Below are positions 1 through 6,338 of a stretch of 20,533 bases of DNA, piece by piece. The stretch is from an uncultured Oscillospiraceae bacterium (lineage in GTDB: Bacteria > Bacillota > Clostridia > Oscillospirales > Oscillospiraceae), in assembly GCA_934574095.1 (NCBI GenBank), contig CAKTMW010000032.1, positions 1-20,533 of the forward strand, written 5' to 3'. The position numbers and the translations under genes are program-made. Below the pieces are notes generated by a model. The model had not been told where the DNA came from. It did not search any database and saw only the letters and a program-made list of their open reading frames with translations. Each line of letters opens with the position of its first letter. Positions within the stretch are counted from its first letter, which is position 1.

Positions 1-224
1 TGAATGGGGCCGTTGATGGGGCCGGCGCCGGCGATGGAGGAGAAGTGATGGCCCATCAGCACAGGAGCCTTGGCAGGGCAGTAGTCCTTGCCGTCTTCCA
101 TAGTATGAGCGGGAGTAGGACGGGAGTTGTCGACGCCCCACTTCTTGGCCAGCCAGCCGCCGTAGAAGATATAACCTACGACCAGAACTGCACAGCCGAT
201 GATAAGGAACAAAGCAGCATTCAT
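1..224 (-). CDS. cstA: Carbon starvation protein CstA, N-terminal part (partial)
   Basis: This is the first 74 codons of a CstA-family transporter that continues beyond the left edge. CstA proteins are polytopic inner-membrane carriers for peptides or pyruvate, induced when carbon is short. The translation starts with a hydrophobic segment (about residues 3-21), followed by the family's conserved stretches KKWGVDNSRPTPAHTMEDG, PAKAPVLMGHHFSSIAGAGP and INGP, so the assignment is firm. The ATG at 224 is preceded by AAGGAGAG at good spacing. Its ATG overlaps the TGA of the upstream 179-aa gene by 4 nt (ATGA), which suggests translational coupling in one operon. Transcription probably starts at the promoter at 902-930. 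Whether the substrate is pyruvate or peptides cannot be told from this fragment. Confidence 0.93.
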   Translation of the reverse strand, partial: MNAALFLIIGCAVLVVGYIFYGGWLAKKWGVDNSRPTPAHTMEDGKDYCPAKAPVLMGHHFSSIAGAGPINGPI

Positions 225-760
225 AAAGCTCTCTCCTTTCTGAACAAGATTTTCTTTTGCTTATGAAACAGGCCTTGATGAAAGACCTGCGCTGCACTGT
301 GTCCGCTACGGTTGGTGCTGACCTTTTCCTCCGGCAGCTCCACCATCGCGGTATGGAAATCCATCCAGCCCCAATAGGACATCTTGAAACTCTTGTACAG
401 TTTGCACCGCTTCAGCGCCTTCTTGGCGTCCTCGTCGCAGCTGTCACATACGAACAGGGCTGTGATGTAGGTGTACATGTGGTTGGGGCCGGGTTTGATA
501 CGGGCCATGCCCTCGTCATAGGCCAGCTTTTCGCACTGGTCATAGATCTCTTTCGTCAGGTGGGGCACATTGAACAGGTACACATACTCAAAGCTGTTGG
601 CTTCCCAAAGCTTGGCTTTTTTCGACAGCACGTATTTCGAGGATTCCGCATAAAAATCCATCTGCGCCGCCAGCGGCTTCCGGTGCTCCTCGCACAGCCG
701 CACGTCAAATTCACCGCTGTAAATATCACACAAACGGTTCACAGCTTCTTCACGCGTCAT
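221..760 (-). CDS. Uncharacterised 179-aa soluble protein, co-operonic with cstA
   Basis: I do not recognise a named family. The protein has no signal peptide or membrane segment, so it is probably cytoplasmic. It is rich in aromatic and charged residues, with blocks such as SKKAKLWEANSFEYVYLF (about 46-63) and MSYWGWMDF (127-135), and carries Cys105-x2-Cys108. The last 20 or so residues are basic (HKQKKILFRKERAL). The ATG at 760 has an AAAGGAC ribosome binding site. Its stop overlaps the cstA start, so it is almost certainly made together with CstA; I infer a role linked to that transporter, such as an accessory or regulatory subunit. This rests on context only. The longer opposite-strand reading frame over 257-823 is a shadow: it has no ribosome binding site and no recognisable composition. 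Confidence 0.75.
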   Translation of the reverse strand: MTREEAVNRLCDIYSGEFDVRLCEEHRKPLAAQMDFYAESSKYVLSKKAKLWEANSFEYVYLFNVPHLTKEIYDQCEKLAYDEGMARIKPGPNHMYTYITALFVCDSCDEDAKKALKRCKLYKSFKMSYWGWMDFHTAMVELPEEKVSTNRSGHSAAQVFHQGLFHKQKKILFRKERAL

Positions 761-809
761 GGTTCCACCGTCCTTTCCACATGCGCGGCGACAACGCTTC
801 TTTCATTTC

Positions 810-831
810 TTTCGCGATTTTAAGCGCGAAA
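810..831 (-). other. Small hairpin in the cstA-operon leader
   Basis: TTTCGCG (810-816) and CGCGAAA (825-831) form a 7-bp inverted repeat around an 8-nt loop inside the transcribed leader. No T-run follows on the minus strand, so it is not an obvious terminator. It could be an mRNA structure or a protein-binding palindrome. Confidence 0.4.
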
Positions 832-864
832 AGAATACAGGGGAAAAGTTGATTTTTTCCTCCA

Positions 865-878
865 CGGAAACGTTATCG
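865..878. promoter_or_regulatory. Possible CcpA (cre-like) site downstream of the cstA-operon promoter
   Basis: The 14-mer CGGAAACGTTATCG matches the catabolite-responsive element core (TGNAANCGNWNNCW) except at its two outer bases. It sits roughly 17-30 bp downstream of the predicted start site, a position where CcpA acts as a roadblock. Carbon-catabolite control of a carbon-starvation gene makes sense, but the match is imperfect. Confidence 0.35.
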
Positions 879-901
879 CAACATCAAAATTTACGTTTCA
901 T

Positions 902-930
902 ACTATACGCTAGTTGTTTTTGAATTTCAA
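902..930 (-). promoter_or_regulatory. Sigma-A promoter of the 179-aa gene/cstA operon
   Basis: On the minus strand TTGAAA (925-930) and TATAGT (902-907) are separated by exactly 17 bp in an AT-rich gap. The start site would lie near 895, giving a leader of about 135 nt before the ATG at 760. That leader contains a cre-like site (865-878) and a small hairpin (810-831). Confidence 0.65.
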
Positions 931-990
931 GACGGCAAAATTCACAATAATTTAACGAATTCTTTATGTAAATTTTCTGTTAAGACCATA

Positions 991-1019
991 TTGAATCCAT
1001 AAAGATTCTGTGATAAGAT
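991..1019 (+). promoter_or_regulatory. Promoter for a short leader or small RNA
   Basis: TTGAAT (991-996) and TAAGAT (1014-1019) are separated by 17 bp. The predicted start near 1026 lies only about 65 nt before the end of the strong terminator at 1053-1088, with no reading frame between. Confidence 0.45.
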
Positions 1020-1025
1020 AGACTC

Positions 1026-1090
1026 GTATCACCGCCCATGGCGGAAACAGGCAAAACGCACCGTGAAACGTATTTCACGGTGCGTTTTTA
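1026..1090 (+). ncRNA. Candidate small RNA or attenuator leader (about 65 nt)
   Basis: A plausible transcript from the promoter at 991-1019 would contain two hairpins and no coding frame: CCGCC-CAT-GGCGG at 1032-1044, then the 16-bp terminator stem at 1053-1088. It may be a stand-alone small RNA, or an attenuated leader of the operon starting at 1226, 135 bp further on. I do not recognise a known RNA family. Expression is not shown by sequence alone. Confidence 0.35.
1053..1088 (+). terminator. Strong intrinsic terminator (perfect 16-bp stem)
   Basis: AAAACGCACCGTGAAA (1053-1068) pairs perfectly with 1073-1088 around a CGTA loop, and the right arm ends in TTTTT. The A/T ends are symmetric, so it could also work on the minus strand, but no minus-strand gene lies just upstream. 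It separates the cstA-operon promoter from the operon at 1226. Confidence 0.8.
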
Positions 1091-1115
1091 TACATATATC
1101 GCCAATCTGCCGGAT

Positions 1116-1143
1116 GTCAACAAAATTAACGCTATTTGTTGAC
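1116..1143. promoter_or_regulatory. Operator-like inverted repeat overlapping the -35 box
   Basis: GTCAACAAA (1116-1124) and TTTGTTGAC (1135-1143) are perfect 9-bp arms around a 10-bp spacer. The right arm covers most of the TTGACC -35 element at 1139-1144, which is the geometry expected of a dimeric repressor site. I cannot name the regulator. Confidence 0.5.
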
Positions 1144-1168
1144 CTGGACTGGTGTTGTGTAGTAAAAT
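1139..1168 (+). promoter_or_regulatory. Sigma-A promoter of the SPFH/zinc-ribbon/TPM operon
   Basis: TTGACC (1139-1144) and TAAAAT (1163-1168) are separated by 18 bp. The start would fall near 1175, about 50 nt before the ATG at 1226. The overlapping inverted repeat at 1116-1143 suggests control by a repressor or activator. Confidence 0.55.
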
Positions 1169-1225
1169 AAGAGCATATGGAAAACACCCCATGGGAAAAC
1201 GACATATTGATAAAGGAGAAAGATT

Positions 1226-2500
1226 ATGGGACTTATTAAAGCGGCATTGGGCAGCGTGGGCGGCGTGATGGCCGACCAGTGGAAAGAGTACTTTTATTGC
1301 GAGTCACTGCCTGAGAACGTCATGGCTATTAAGGGTCAGAAGCGCACCTCCGGCCGCTCCAGCAATACCAAGGGAAGCGACAACGTGATCTCCAACGGCA
1401 GCGTCATCGCCGTGGCCGATGGTCAGTGCATGATGATCGTGGATCAGGGTCGCATCATCGAGGTCTGCGCCGAGCCGGGCGAGTTTACTTATGACATGTC
1501 CACCGAGCCGTCCCTGTTCACCGGCGAGCTGAAGGGCAGCATCCGCGCCGTCATCGACAGCATGACCAACCGCTTCACCTTCGGCGGCGAGGCTCCCAAG
1601 GATCAGCGAGTGTACTATTTTAATACCAAAGAGCTGATGGGCAACAAGTACGGCACCCCCAGCCCCGTGCCCTTCCGGGTGGTGGATCAGCGTGCCGGTA
1701 TCGACATTGACGTGGGCATCCGCTGCTTCGGCGAGTACAGCTATCACATCACCAACCCCGTCCTGTTCTATACCAACGTCTGCGGCAACGTCAGCGAGGC
1801 CTATACCCGCGACAAGCTGGACAATCAGCTGAAAACCGAGCTGCTGACCGCCCTCCAGCCCGCCTTCGCCAGGATCGGCGAGAACGGTATCCGCTACTCC
1901 CAGCTGCCCGGCCACACCATGGAGCTGGCCGACGCGCTGAACGAGGTGCTCAGCAAGAAGTGGCGTGACCTCCGCGGCATCGAGATCGTGTCCTTCGGTG
2001 TGTCCAGTGTCACCGCCGACGAGGAAGACGAGAAGATGCTCAAGGAGCTGCAGCGCAACGCGGCCTTTATGGACCCCACCCGCGCGGCGGCCCACCTGGT
2101 GGGCAGCCAGGGCGACGCCATGAAGATGGCGGCCAGCAATCAGGGCGGCGCGGCCATGGCCTTCATGGGCATGAACATGGCCGGTCAGGCCGGCGGCATG
2201 AACGCCCAGAGCCTGTACGCCATGGGTCAGCAGCAGGCGGCCCAGCAGCCCGCTCCCGCGGCAGCCAACGGCTGGACGTGCAGCTGCGGCCACGGCGGCA
2301 ACACCGGCAAGTTCTGCGCCGAGTGCGGCCAGCCCAAGCCCGCCCCCGCCGGCGAGTGGAAGTGCGCCTGCGGCGCGGTGAACACCGGTAAGTTCTGCTC
2401 CGAGTGCGGTCAGCCGAAGCCTGCCGCCGAGTGGACCTGCTCCTGCGGCAGCGTCAACAAGGGTAAGTTCTGCGCCAACTGCGGCAATCCCCGGCCCTGA
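1226..2500 (+). CDS. SPFH-domain protein with three C-terminal zinc ribbons (YdjI-like)
   Basis: A 424-aa cytoplasmic, membrane-associated protein. Residues about 20-265 form an SPFH/band-7-type domain of the YdjI ('virion core protein') subfamily, followed by an Ala/Met/Gln/Gly-rich linker (about 285-348). Three tandem zinc ribbons close the protein: Cys352/354/364/367, Cys380/382/391/394 and Cys405/407/416/419, each C-x-C-x(8-9)-C-x2-C. In Bacillus subtilis, YdjI works with YdjG and YdjH to bring a PspA-family protein to the membrane; here homologues of both partners lie downstream. The ATG has an AAGGAG site 8 nt upstream. There is no signal peptide. It is the first gene of a four-gene operon ending at the 5091-5122 terminator. 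The SPFH assignment is by motif style and context; the zinc ribbons are directly visible. Confidence 0.85.
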   Translation: MGLIKAALGSVGGVMADQWKEYFYCESLPENVMAIKGQKRTSGRSSNTKGSDNVISNGSVIAVADGQCMMIVDQGRIIEVCAEPGEFTYDMSTEPSLFTGELKGSIRAVIDSMTNRFTFGGEAPKDQRVYYFNTKELMGNKYGTPSPVPFRVVDQRAGIDIDVGIRCFGEYSYHITNPVLFYTNVCGNVSEAYTRDKLDNQLKTELLTALQPAFARIGENGIRYSQLPGHTMELADALNEVLSKKWRDLRGIEIVSFGVSSVTADEEDEKMLKELQRNAAFMDPTRAAAHLVGSQGDAMKMAASNQGGAAMAFMGMNMAGQAGGMNAQSLYAMGQQQAAQQPAPAAANGWTCSCGHGGNTGKFCAECGQPKPAPAGEWKCACGAVNTGKFCSECGQPKPAAEWTCSCGSVNKGKFCANCGNPRP

Positions 2501-2539
2501 GGTACGTGACAGCAACAACGGAGAAATGAGGAAAAGACT

Positions 2540-3103
2540 ATGCAGTATGTAGACTATTACGATTACTATTATGAGTACAGCACCCCGGTCTACGCCAGCC
2601 CGGTGGTCAGCATCGCCTCCCTGGCGCTGAGCGTACTGCTGATCGTGGCCATGTGGGTCCTGTTCAAAAAGGCCGGCAAACCCGGCTGGGCCTCCATCGT
2701 GCCGTTCTACAACATCTATGTGATGTACGAGATCACCTGGGGCAGCGGCTGGCGCTTCCTGATGCTGCTGATCCCTTTCTACAACATCATTCTGGGCATC
2801 CAGACGCAGGTGAAGCTGGCCAAGGCCTTCGGCAAGGGCGGCGGTTTCGCCGTGGGCCTCATCTTCCTGCCCTATGTGTTCGAGCCCATTCTGGCCTTCA
2901 GCGACGCTGCCTATCTGGGTGTTCCCGGCAAGAACGGTGCCTATCAGCAGTCCCAGCGCGAGGGCTACGCCCCCAACGCCGACAGCTATCAGCAGAATAC
3001 CTACCAGCAGCCGGAGCCGGAGTTCCGGGTGACCTTCTGTCCCAACTGCGGCGCCAAGGTCAACGGCGGCAAATTCTGCGAAAACTGCGGCAAGCCCCTG
3101 TAA
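2540..3103 (+). CDS. DUF5684-type membrane protein with C-terminal zinc ribbon
   Basis: A 187-aa membrane protein. A Tyr/Asp-rich N-terminus (1-18) is followed by hydrophobic segments at about 22-43, 52-65, 72-88 and 103-121. The blocks KKAGKPGWASIVPFYNIYVM, IPFYNIILGI, LAKAFGKGGGFAVGLIFLP and the following P-I-L-AF-DAAY are hallmarks of DUF5684, a family often mislabelled signal peptidase I. It has no Ser/Lys catalytic pair. A Gln/Tyr-rich linker (134-162) leads to a zinc ribbon with Cys167, Cys170, Cys180 and Cys183, resembling the ribbons of the SPFH protein upstream. The GAGGAAAAG site precedes the ATG, and the gene starts 39 nt after the SPFH stop. Function is unknown; I infer a membrane anchor or partner for the operon's complex. 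Confidence 0.8.
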   Translation: MQYVDYYDYYYEYSTPVYASPVVSIASLALSVLLIVAMWVLFKKAGKPGWASIVPFYNIYVMYEITWGSGWRFLMLLIPFYNIILGIQTQVKLAKAFGKGGGFAVGLIFLPYVFEPILAFSDAAYLGVPGKNGAYQQSQREGYAPNADSYQQNTYQQPEPEFRVTFCPNCGAKVNGGKFCENCGKPL

Positions 3104-3136
3104 CACAGGGAAGAGAGAAAAATCGGGAGGAAAATT

Positions 3137-4276
3137 ATGGCATCCCAAATTACCAACTATAAGTGTCCGGCCTGCACGGGCCCCCTGCACTTCGTGGGGG
3201 CCTCCGGCAAGCTGGAGTGCGATTTCTGCGGCGGCAAGTACGATGTGGCGGAGATCGAAGCCCTGTATGCCGAAAAAGAGGCCAAGGCCGTCGAGGCCAC
3301 CGGGCAGGCCAACGCCAAGGCGGAGCAGAACCGCAAGAAATTAGAGGAGATGGAGGCCCAGGGCTGGGACACCTCATCCCTCAGCAGCGACTGGGGCAAG
3401 GACGCCAACGGCATGAAGGCCTACAACTGCCCCAGCTGCGGCGCGGAGCTGATCTGCGACGAATCCACCGCCGCCACCTCCTGCCCTTATTGCGGCAACC
3501 CCTCCGTGGTGCCGGGGCAGTTCAGCGGCGCGCTGAAGCCGGACTACGTTATTCCCTTCAAGCTCAGCAAGGACGATGCCATCGCCGCCCTGAAAAAGCA
3601 CTACAAGGGCAAGCCCTTCCTGCCCAAGGCCTTCACCAAGGGCAACCACATCCAGGAGATCAAGGGCGTGTACGTCCCCTTCTGGATGTTCGACGGCCGG
3701 GCCGAGGGTCACGTGGAGTACGAGGGTCTGATCTCCCACGTCCACACCGAGGGCGACTACGAGGTCACCACCACCGAGCATTACGACGTGCGCCGCGGCG
3801 GCGATATCGCCTTTGAAAAGGTGCCGGTGGACGCCTCCAGCAAAATGCCCGACGACCACATGGACTCCATCGAGCCCTACAATTACAAGGATCTCAAGCC
3901 CTTCTCCACCGCATATCTGCCGGGCTTTCTGGCGGATAAGTACGACGTGTCCGTGGCGGGCAGTCAGGAGCGGGCCGACAGCCGCTGCACCGCGTCTCTG
4001 GAGGCGGCGCTGCGCCGCACGGCCAACATGTACGACACCTGCGTCCCGCTGAATCAGGATATCCGCCTGAAGCGGGGCAAGGTGCACTACGCGCTGCTGC
4101 CCGTCTGGATGCTGCACACCAAGTGGAACGGCAAGGATTTCCTGTTCGCCATGAACGGCCAGACCGGCCGTCTGGTGGGCGACCTGCCTACTGATATGGG
4201 CAAGTTCTGGACCACGTTCGCGGCCATCGCCATACCGGTGACGGCGCTGGCGACGCTGATCCTGCATATTCTGTAA
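3137..4276 (+). CDS. Double zinc-ribbon, tail-anchored membrane protein (YdjG-like)
   Basis: A 379-aa protein with two zinc ribbons, Cys10/13-Cys28/31 and Cys98/101-Cys116/119, separated by a charged, probably helical stretch (about 37-75). The middle region (about 125-345) contains the conserved-looking blocks KPDYVIPFKLSKDDA and IKGVYVPFWMFDGRAEGH, then KVHYALLPVWMLHTKW, as in YdjG and related TFIIB-type zinc-ribbon proteins. One membrane segment at the extreme C-terminus (about 357-379) suggests tail anchoring with the body in the cytoplasm. A GGGAGG site lies 6 nt before the ATG. It sits between the DUF5684 and TPM genes. Similarity to YdjG is judged by architecture and neighbours, so the family match is likely but not proven. 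Confidence 0.8.
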   Translation: MASQITNYKCPACTGPLHFVGASGKLECDFCGGKYDVAEIEALYAEKEAKAVEATGQANAKAEQNRKKLEEMEAQGWDTSSLSSDWGKDANGMKAYNCPSCGAELICDESTAATSCPYCGNPSVVPGQFSGALKPDYVIPFKLSKDDAIAALKKHYKGKPFLPKAFTKGNHIQEIKGVYVPFWMFDGRAEGHVEYEGLISHVHTEGDYEVTTTEHYDVRRGGDIAFEKVPVDASSKMPDDHMDSIEPYNYKDLKPFSTAYLPGFLADKYDVSVAGSQERADSRCTASLEAALRRTANMYDTCVPLNQDIRLKRGKVHYALLPVWMLHTKWNGKDFLFAMNGQTGRLVGDLPTDMGKFWTTFAAIAIPVTALATLILHIL

Positions 4277-4291
4277 GGGAGGGTCGAGAGG

Positions 4292-5074
4292 ATGAAAAAG
4301 AAATTTTTGACCCTTTTGCTGGCGCTGATGATGGCGCTGGCGCTGACCGTCCCCGCCTGGGCGGAGCAGCAGCCCGGCGATGCCTTTGTCTATGACATGG
4401 CGGGCCTTCTGTCCGAGGAGGACGACGCCTATCTGGAGGCGCTGGCCAGCCAGATATCCTGGGAGCATAACTGCGCTGTGTATATCGTCACCGTGGAGGA
4501 TTATGAGGAGTACGACAGCGATATCCACTACGCGGTGGTGTCCTTCTATGACAACAACAGCCTTGGCATCGGCGAAAACCGCGAGGGTATCCTGCTGATG
4601 CTGAGTATGTACGACCGCAGCTATGACCTGTATGTCCGGGACGGCGGCATTGCCCAGTACGCCGTCAGCGGCTATGGCCGTCACAAGATGACCGATGTCT
4701 TTCTGGATAACTTCGCCGACGACGACTGGCGGGGCGGCTTCGAGGATTACCTGTTCGCCTGCGACGAATACCTGACGCTGGCGGAGCAGGGGACGCCTGT
4801 GAAGAAGTCACTGACCAGTTCTCTGCTGCCCGGTCTTGCCATCGGCATCGGCGTGGCGCTGGTCATCTGCATGAGCCTGAAGGGTATGATGAAGTCCGTC
4901 CGCAGAAGCGCCCGCGCCGACATCTATGTGACCGAGGAGGGGCTGAACCTGACGGAGCAGTTTGACCGCTATACCCACACCACCGAGACCCGCCGCAAGA
5001 TCGAGAAGGATCATGATTCCGGCAGCAGCGATCACTCCGGCGGCGGCGGTTCCAGCACCAGTGGACATTTCTGA
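4292..5074 (+). CDS. TPM-domain membrane protein (YdjH-like)
   Basis: A 260-aa exported membrane protein. Residues 1-24 are a signal peptide with a likely AWA|EQ cleavage site. A TPM (TPM_phosphatase) domain covers about 29-166, with VYDMAGLLSEEDDAYLEAL at its start and the central NREGILLMLSMYDRSYDLYV strand region. A membrane segment follows at about 177-197, then a cytoplasmic basic region and a Gly/Ser-rich tail ending GGGGSSTSGHF, a typical TPM ending. The domain would face outside the membrane. It starts 15 nt after the YdjG-like stop with GGGAGG/GAGAGG upstream, and is the last gene before the terminator. In B. subtilis the TPM protein YdjH lies beside YdjG and YdjI. Enzymatic activity of bacterial TPM domains is unsettled, so I claim none. 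Confidence 0.85.
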   Translation: MKKKFLTLLLALMMALALTVPAWAEQQPGDAFVYDMAGLLSEEDDAYLEALASQISWEHNCAVYIVTVEDYEEYDSDIHYAVVSFYDNNSLGIGENREGILLMLSMYDRSYDLYVRDGGIAQYAVSGYGRHKMTDVFLDNFADDDWRGGFEDYLFACDEYLTLAEQGTPVKKSLTSSLLPGLAIGIGVALVICMSLKGMMKSVRRSARADIYVTEEGLNLTEQFDRYTHTTETRRKIEKDHDSGSSDHSGGGGSSTSGHF

Positions 5075-5090
5075 TATAATGCACATATCA

Positions 5091-5122
5091 AGAAAAACGG
5101 CCCGAATACGGGTCGTTTTTCT
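5091..5122 (+). terminator. Intrinsic terminator of the SPFH/TPM operon
   Basis: AGAAAAACGGCCCG (5091-5104) pairs with 5109-5122 around an AATA loop with a single G-U wobble; the right arm contains TTTTT. It lies 17 nt after the TPM stop codon. Confidence 0.8.
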
Positions 5123-5129
5123 GATTTAA

Positions 5130-5190
5130 TTGGTACATAAACGGCCTTTATGGGTGCGTTTTTGGTACATAAAAGGCGGTTATTGGTACA
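5130..5190. repeat. Three phased TTGGTACA direct repeats
   Basis: The octamer TTGGTACA occurs at 5130-5137, 5162-5169 and 5183-5190; the first two copies extend to TTGGTACATAAA. Offsets are 32 and 21 bp, close to three and two helical turns. The repeats lie between the 3' ends of two convergent genes, where operators are not expected. Function unknown. Confidence 0.6.
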
Positions 5191-5193
5191 AAA

Positions 5194-5232
5194 AATTTCC
5201 ACAAAGCGAATTATTACCATTTTATGGAAATT
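5194..5232 (-). terminator. Weak possible terminator of the LysR gene
   Basis: AATTTCCA (5194-5201) and TGGAAATT (5225-5232) form an AT-rich 8-bp stem with a 23-nt loop, 16 nt after the LysR stop. On the minus strand it is followed by a T-run. The stem is weak and the loop long. Confidence 0.3.
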
Positions 5233-5248
5233 CTTTGCGCGATGATCG

Positions 5249-6133
5249 TCATCGGTCCCCGTTCTCCGCCACCCAGCTCCGGACGTAGTCCACAAACCGG
5301 CGGGTGGAGGCGGACAGGGTCTTTTCGTCCTTCACACCGATGCCGATGCTGCGGTGAAAGGTCATGGGCGGACGGCAGGCGGTGACGGGGTAGGGGCTGT
5401 GGCGCACCATCAGCTCCGGCAGCAGGCTGATGCCCAGCCCTTTGGACACCATGGAGAGGATAGTGCGGTCCTCGCGGGCGGTGTACTTCACCTGGGGGCG
5501 GACGCCCATCTTGTCCAGGGCCGCCACGATTTCGTAGTCCTCGCCCTCCTCCAGGCGGATGAAGGGCTCCGACGCCAGGGCTTCCAGCGGGAAGGGGTCG
5601 CTGTCTGCCAGCGGGTGGTTGGGGGGGACGATGACCTGCAACTGGTCCTGATGCAGGGGAAAGGCCCGCAGGTGCTTCACCGACGGCAGGCGGAGGAAGC
5701 CGCAGTCCACCGTGCCACGCAATATCCACTCTTCGATCTGGTCATAGAAATCGCCGGTGACCACCTCGAACTCAATGTTGGGATAGAGCTGGCCGAAGCT
5801 CTGGAGGATAGAGGGCAGCCAGTGGACCGACACGCTGGTAAAGGTGGCGACCTTCACCAGACCGGCGTCAACGCCCTTCAGGCTGGCGGCGGACTGCATC
5901 AACGCGTGATGAGCGGCGCAGAGCTTCTCAATTTGGGGCAGCAGGGCGCGGCCGTCGGAGGTCAGCGCCACGCCGCCCCGGTTGCGGCTGAGGAGCTTCA
6001 CGCCCAGCTCATCCTCCAGCGCCTGCACCGCGTGGCTGACGCCGGACTGGGTGAAGTTCAGGGCCTGGGCCGCTTTGGAGAAGTTGCCGCACTGGGCCGT
6101 TTTCAGGAAAATCTGGTATTTGGAGATGCTCAT
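5249..6133 (-). CDS. LysR-family transcriptional regulator
   Basis: A 294-aa protein of normal LysR length. The N-terminal winged helix-turn-helix covers about residues 1-60, with the typical GNFSKAAQALNFTQSGVSHA helix pair followed by LEDELGVKLLSRN and a LT-x-DG turn. Residues about 90-294 are the periplasmic-binding-like effector domain (VKVATFTSVSVHWLPSIL, then the VIVPPNHPLA block and SKGLGISLLPELMV). The ATG at 6133 is preceded by GAGGCGG. It has its own promoter (6167-6196) and is divergent from the 83-aa zinc-ribbon gene at 6339. LysR proteins often control the divergent neighbour, so that gene is the first candidate target. The effector cannot be predicted. Confidence 0.92.
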   Translation of the reverse strand: MSISKYQIFLKTAQCGNFSKAAQALNFTQSGVSHAVQALEDELGVKLLSRNRGGVALTSDGRALLPQIEKLCAAHHALMQSAASLKGVDAGLVKVATFTSVSVHWLPSILQSFGQLYPNIEFEVVTGDFYDQIEEWILRGTVDCGFLRLPSVKHLRAFPLHQDQLQVIVPPNHPLADSDPFPLEALASEPFIRLEEGEDYEIVAALDKMGVRPQVKYTAREDRTILSMVSKGLGISLLPELMVRHSPYPVTACRPPMTFHRSIGIGVKDEKTLSASTRRFVDYVRSWVAENGDR

Positions 6134-6166
6134 GCCGCCGCCTCGCTTCTCTGGGATAGTAACACG

Positions 6167-6196
6167 ATTATAGCATACTTTTTCTCATAGTTGCAA
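6167..6196 (-). promoter_or_regulatory. Promoter of the LysR gene
   Basis: On the minus strand TTGCAA (6191-6196) and a consensus TATAAT (6167-6172) are 18 bp apart, with TGC just before the -10 (extended -10). The start would lie near 6160, giving a leader of under 30 nt. Confidence 0.65.
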
Positions 6197-6210
6197 GTAC
6201 AATTATGCGT

Positions 6211-6239
6211 TTTACAAATGTTATAAGTTATGCTATGAT
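6211..6239 (+). promoter_or_regulatory. Promoter of the 83-aa zinc-ribbon gene
   Basis: TTTACA (6211-6216) and TATGAT (6234-6239) are 17 bp apart. It is back-to-back with the LysR promoter, and the spacer contains the small palindrome ATAAGTTAT (6223-6231), a possible regulator contact. The leader of about 90 nt is A-rich and ends in AAGGAGG. Confidence 0.6.
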
Positions 6240-6338
6240 AGGGACAGTGAAACGAGACGCGTCGAAAAACACAGCAAAAAACAGTGAATAGCAGTAAAAT
6301 GCAACAAAACACGGAATTTTCAAGGAGGTATATGAATT

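Noticed and set aside
2540..3103. Signal peptidase I
   Set aside because: This is the usual mis-annotation of DUF5684 proteins; no Ser/Lys catalytic motif is present.
1304..3190. Long minus-strand open frame (628 codons) opposite the SPFH and DUF5684 genes
   Set aside because: It is repetitive in Ala/Gly/Leu/His, matches no family and has no ribosome binding site. GC-rich codon use on the plus strand opens this antisense frame; the plus-strand proteins have clear domains.
3374..4684. Minus-strand open frame (436 codons) opposite the YdjG-like and TPM genes
   Set aside because: Low-complexity Val/Gly/His composition, no start signals, and it overlaps two well-supported genes.
5130..5190. CRISPR array or promoter from the TTGGTACA repeats
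   Set aside because: Only three 8-12-nt copies with unequal spacers, no cas genes, and no gene starts next to them.
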